Shown here one piece after another: positions 42,094 to 44,617 of a stretch of 44,617 bases of DNA. Below the pieces are notes generated by a model that was not told the DNA's origin, searched no databases, and worked only from the letters and a program-made list of their open reading frames with translations. Numbering within the stretch: the first letter of the stretch is position 1; each line of letters begins with the position of its first letter. The position numbers and the translations under genes are program-made. This DNA is from Thermoplasmata archaeon (GTDB taxonomy: Archaea; Thermoplasmatota; Thermoplasmata; Methanomassiliicoccales; Methanomethylophilaceae): assembly GCA_015063235.1 (NCBI GenBank), contig SUSW01000006.1, positions 1 through 44,617 on the forward strand. The letters run 5' to 3'.

Positions 42094-43446
42094 ATGACGG
42101 CGGAGGACAGAGTATCGATTCTTCTGGGGAATCCCAGGAATGCCGTCATGATCATGGCGATACCTCTGATTCTCTCGCTCCTGGTCTCTCAGGTCAACGT
42201 CATAGCCGACCGTGCCTGGTGTGCAGAGCTGGGCGACGATGCCATGTCCGCCATCGCCGTAGTGACCCCTGTCTACATGACCGTCGTCGGTTTAGGCAGC
42301 GGGATCGGAGTGGGAGCATCCGCTGTAATCTCCAGGATGATCGGTGCCGGAAACAAGGAGAAGGCATCATCCACCGTGGTCCAATCGGTGATCTTCGGGC
42401 TCCTCTTCGGTCTGGTACTGACGCCCATCCTTGTCCTGGGACAGGACAGCCTACTGTCTGTAATTAGCAAGGATAACATCCTCGGCATCTCCGAGGAATA
42501 CATGCTCTCGTACAGCATATTCACGATAGTGATAGTTTTCAACGGAGTCATCTCGGGCATACTGAACGGACAAGGTGCGACTCATTACTCCATGTACCTC
42601 ACCGTGATACAGGCTCTGGTGAACATCGCCCTCGATCCCCTTTTCATCTACGGGTTGGATCTGGGCCTCCAGGGGGCTGCGATCGCCACCGTCATAGCGA
42701 CGATGGTATCGATGGTGTTGGGCTGCATCCTCATCATAAGCAAGAAGACATATCTGCCTATAACCCGCCCCTCGATGAGATATGACGGCGAATGCATGAG
42801 GATGCTGCTCAAGGCAGGCGTGCCGCAGATGCTCGAATATGCGGTCCTGTGGTTCATGGATGCGGTCCTCAACTGCATAGTCCTGATGTCCCCCGAGGGC
42901 TCGCATGCGCTCACCGTATACTCTGTGCCGGACAACCTGATGATGCTTGTTGTCATCCCCGCCATGGCCATCGGTTCGGCATTGGTCCCCGTAGCATCAT
43001 CCGCATTGGGACAGAGGGACCAGGAAAGGATGGGACAATCCTTCAGATTCTCCCTCAAGGTCGGTGTATTGGTGGTGTTCGCCCTTGCAATGGTCGTGGA
43101 GCTGTTCCCTGAACAGTTCCTCTACATATTCTCATATTCCGGGGAGATGCTGGACAACCGTCCGGAGATGGTGGCGATGCTGAGGGTGATGTGTTTCTAC
43201 ATCGCATTCTTCGCATTCAACCCCATCTGTTCCGGATATATGCAGGCCATGGGACATCCCAATAGGTCTCTATTGATAGCTCTATGGAGGAACGCGCTGC
43301 TGATCACGTTCTATCTTATAGCCATACAGCAGGATGAGCTCACCGCGATAGGTTATGCACTGATATGCGGACATGCCATAGCTGCAGGTTCCAACATCCT
43401 CCTGACCCTGTGGACCGAGAGGAACGTCAGAAGGAAACTTGCATAA
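42094..43446 (+). CDS. MATE-family multidrug exporter
   Basis: A 450-residue membrane protein with twelve expected helices in two homologous halves. The N-terminal half has IPLILSLLVSQVNVIADRAWCAELGDDAMSAIAVV and the second half LLKAGVPQMLEYAV and SGYMQAMGHPNRS, matching MATE (DinF/NorM-like) proteins that expel cationic compounds with Na+ or H+. The ATG at 42094 has an AGGAGG site 13 bases away, slightly long. The TetR regulator gene is convergent 16 bases beyond the stop, so it could regulate this exporter. Ends in TAA. Confidence 0.9.
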   Translation: MTAEDRVSILLGNPRNAVMIMAIPLILSLLVSQVNVIADRAWCAELGDDAMSAIAVVTPVYMTVVGLGSGIGVGASAVISRMIGAGNKEKASSTVVQSVIFGLLFGLVLTPILVLGQDSLLSVISKDNILGISEEYMLSYSIFTIVIVFNGVISGILNGQGATHYSMYLTVIQALVNIALDPLFIYGLDLGLQGAAIATVIATMVSMVLGCILIISKKTYLPITRPSMRYDGECMRMLLKAGVPQMLEYAVLWFMDAVLNCIVLMSPEGSHALTVYSVPDNLMMLVVIPAMAIGSALVPVASSALGQRDQERMGQSFRFSLKVGVLVVFALAMVVELFPEQFLYIFSYSGEMLDNRPEMVAMLRVMCFYIAFFAFNPICSGYMQAMGHPNRSLLIALWRNALLITFYLIAIQQDELTAIGYALICGHAIAAGSNILLTLWTERNVRRKLA

Positions 43447-43462
43447 CGGTGCAACCCTGAAA

Positions 43463-43999
43463 TCATAGACGGTAGAGCCTGGTAAAGAGATCCATGACCT
43501 CTTCTATGCTGCAATCGCTGTTCATCCACCATCTTACGGTCTCGCTGAAACCGGATACCAGGTAATGCCGATAGTAATCCTTCGGAACTCCTTCAGGAGC
43601 CTCTCTGACCTCGTTCTCGAACACATTGGTAAGATTCTCTCTGAAGTAACGCATGAAGACCTCCCCTCCGTCGCTGGATAGGATGCTCCTGATGTAACCC
43701 TTCTTCTCATCGAGATGGTAAAGGATGTGTGTGAGATCGGATCTGAGATCTCTCGCCTTCGAGAAATCGTGCGTGGGTTCAGTCATCAGATGTTCAGAGA
43801 ACACATGATCGAATATCTCTGTACAAAGGACGTTCAGAAGATCCTCCTTGGTCTGGAAATGCGAATAGAATGTGCTCCTTCCGATATTTGCCTCATCAAT
43901 GATGTCCTGAATCGTGATGGAGCTGTAGGTCTTGGACTCGAGCAGTGAAGTGAAAGCGCGATATACTGCTTCTCTGGTCTTCAGCTGACGGCGATCCAT
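43463..43999 (-). CDS. TetR/AcrR-family transcriptional regulator
   Basis: A 178-residue regulator with an N-terminal helix-turn-helix (TREAVYRAFTSLLESKTYSS, then IGRSTFYSHFQTKEDLL, residues about 5-50) and a C-terminal ligand-binding helical domain. The recognition helix is well preserved. The start is uncertain: ATG at 43999 is used; a GTG at 44020 is also in frame and could be leaderless. It is convergent with the MATE gene and divides it from cstA. The ligand is unknown; the usual roles are control of exporters. Confidence 0.85.
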   Translation of the reverse strand: MDRRQLKTREAVYRAFTSLLESKTYSSITIQDIIDEANIGRSTFYSHFQTKEDLLNVLCTEIFDHVFSEHLMTEPTHDFSKARDLRSDLTHILYHLDEKKGYIRSILSSDGGEVFMRYFRENLTNVFENEVREAPEGVPKDYYRHYLVSGFSETVRWWMNSDCSIEEVMDLFTRLYRL

Positions 44000-44155
44000 A
44001 TGACCGTGAGGACAATCCACGGATAATAAGAATTCGATGATTCAAACTGTGTTCAGCAATTCAGGTTATCTCTGATTTTGAGTGGACCGATCATGTGAGT
44101 GCAATAGCGACGTGATTGCACGTAATACGGCTGTGCAAGGGCCAAGTAATTTTGA

Positions 44156-44617
44156 TCATTGACCGCTGTACTGCTCTTTGACAGGTTCTGCAGACATATA
44201 TGCTCTAAGATAGAAGAATGCAAGCACAATTGTCACGATAGCTCCTATCACCATGGCAATTTCGTAATCCAAATTCAATCCCCGGCTCCAATTCATGATG
44301 AATGATGATACCACAAGGGTCATGAACATCGCAGGGATGGCTGTAATCAAAGAGTAAATCCTCCTCTTCGTTACCTTTAGCAGGAACGCGGTACAGGTCC
44401 AGAGCGTGAAACATGCCAGGGTCTGGTTCAGCCATGACATGTAATACCACAATGATTGGAAGTCCAACAAACACAGTGCAATCATAATAAATGCCGCAAC
44501 GAGTGTTATTCCGATCGCAATACGCTTGTCTTTGGAATCATATCCTCTGTCGTCCTGTATCAGCAATCTGATCGCCCTGATGGCGGTATCTCCGCTGGTT
44601 ATGGGGCACACAACGAC
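44156..44617 (-). CDS. CstA-type carbon starvation protein, C-terminal part
   Basis: The frame runs in from the right edge and ends at 44156; 153 residues are visible. The start of the visible part, VVVCPITSGDTAIRAIRLL, is the conserved CstA (peptide/pyruvate transporter) block, followed by four hydrophobic segments. CstA family members are about 500-700 residues, so roughly three quarters lie outside. Whether the missing part is intact cannot be seen. It reads away from the TetR gene's 5' end in the same direction, with a 135-base gap. Confidence 0.82.
   Translation of the reverse strand, partial: VVVCPITSGDTAIRAIRLLIQDDRGYDSKDKRIAIGITLVAAFIMIALCLLDFQSLWYYMSWLNQTLACFTLWTCTAFLLKVTKRRIYSLITAIPAMFMTLVVSSFIMNWSRGLNLDYEIAMVIGAIVTIVLAFFYLRAYMSAEPVKEQYSGQ

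Noticed and set aside
1-44617. CRISPR array or insertion sequence
   Set aside because: No evenly spaced direct repeats, transposase or terminal inverted repeats with target duplications were seen in either strand.

Overview
The window looks like a chromosomal segment of a methylotrophic methanogen of the Methanomassiliicoccales/Thermoplasmatota type. The basis is a methanol methyltransferase operon (mtaCB), a RamA-type corrinoid activase, archaeal TATA boxes, GGTG/GGAGG ribosome-binding sites, a SufBC-only Fe-S assembly pair and a bacterial-type threonyl-tRNA synthetase. Of 39 genes whose stop codon lies in the window, 35 end in TGA, 4 in TAA and none in TAG. This fits a lineage that reads TAG as pyrrolysine. 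The order-level assignment is inference, because no rRNA or pyl gene is in the window.

Layout. 1-4.1 kb: methanol:corrinoid methyltransferase (mtaB, cut by the left edge, and mtaC), divergent from ramA and a CobW-type GTPase. 4.1-9.7 kb: a zinc-ribbon membrane protein, a full-length CobN/BchH-type chelatase, an MNT nucleotidyltransferase with a decayed HepT partner, and a ferredoxin-like protein. 9.7-15 kb: a four-gene FecCD-type ABC importer whose binding protein carries dockerin-like calcium repeats and a large C-terminal extension. 15.1-18.5 kb: a small orphan protein, a pRiA4b ORF-3 protein and an ABC-2 exporter pair. 18.5-22.8 kb: a nitrogenase-like locus, in which a NifH domain is fused to a NifD-like domain and followed by a translationally coupled NifK-like subunit; a cysteine-rich orphan is divergent from it. 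22.8-27.5 kb: flavoprotein, HAD phosphatase, sufC-sufB, a small membrane protein and a VOC protein. 27.6 kb: tRNA-Asp. 27.8-30.7 kb: a second FecBCD-type importer. 30.9-38 kb: hisS, stomatin/NfeD pair, a broken orphan, and a heterodimeric ABC exporter. 38-44.6 kb: thrS, an NhaC antiporter, a MATE exporter, a TetR regulator and the C-terminus of CstA.

How it fits together. Corrinoid and tetrapyrrole chemistry recurs: MtaC needs a cobamide, RamA re-reduces it, CobN-type enzymes put metal into a tetrapyrrole, nitrogenase-like reductases often act on tetrapyrroles, and the FecCD importers are of the class that moves corrinoids, haem or metal chelates. The most unusual item is the NifH-NifD fusion with its separate NifK-like partner. 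It does not match the split CfbC/CfbD architecture of F430 biosynthesis, and no nifE, nifN or nifB is nearby. Its substrate cannot be told from the sequence.
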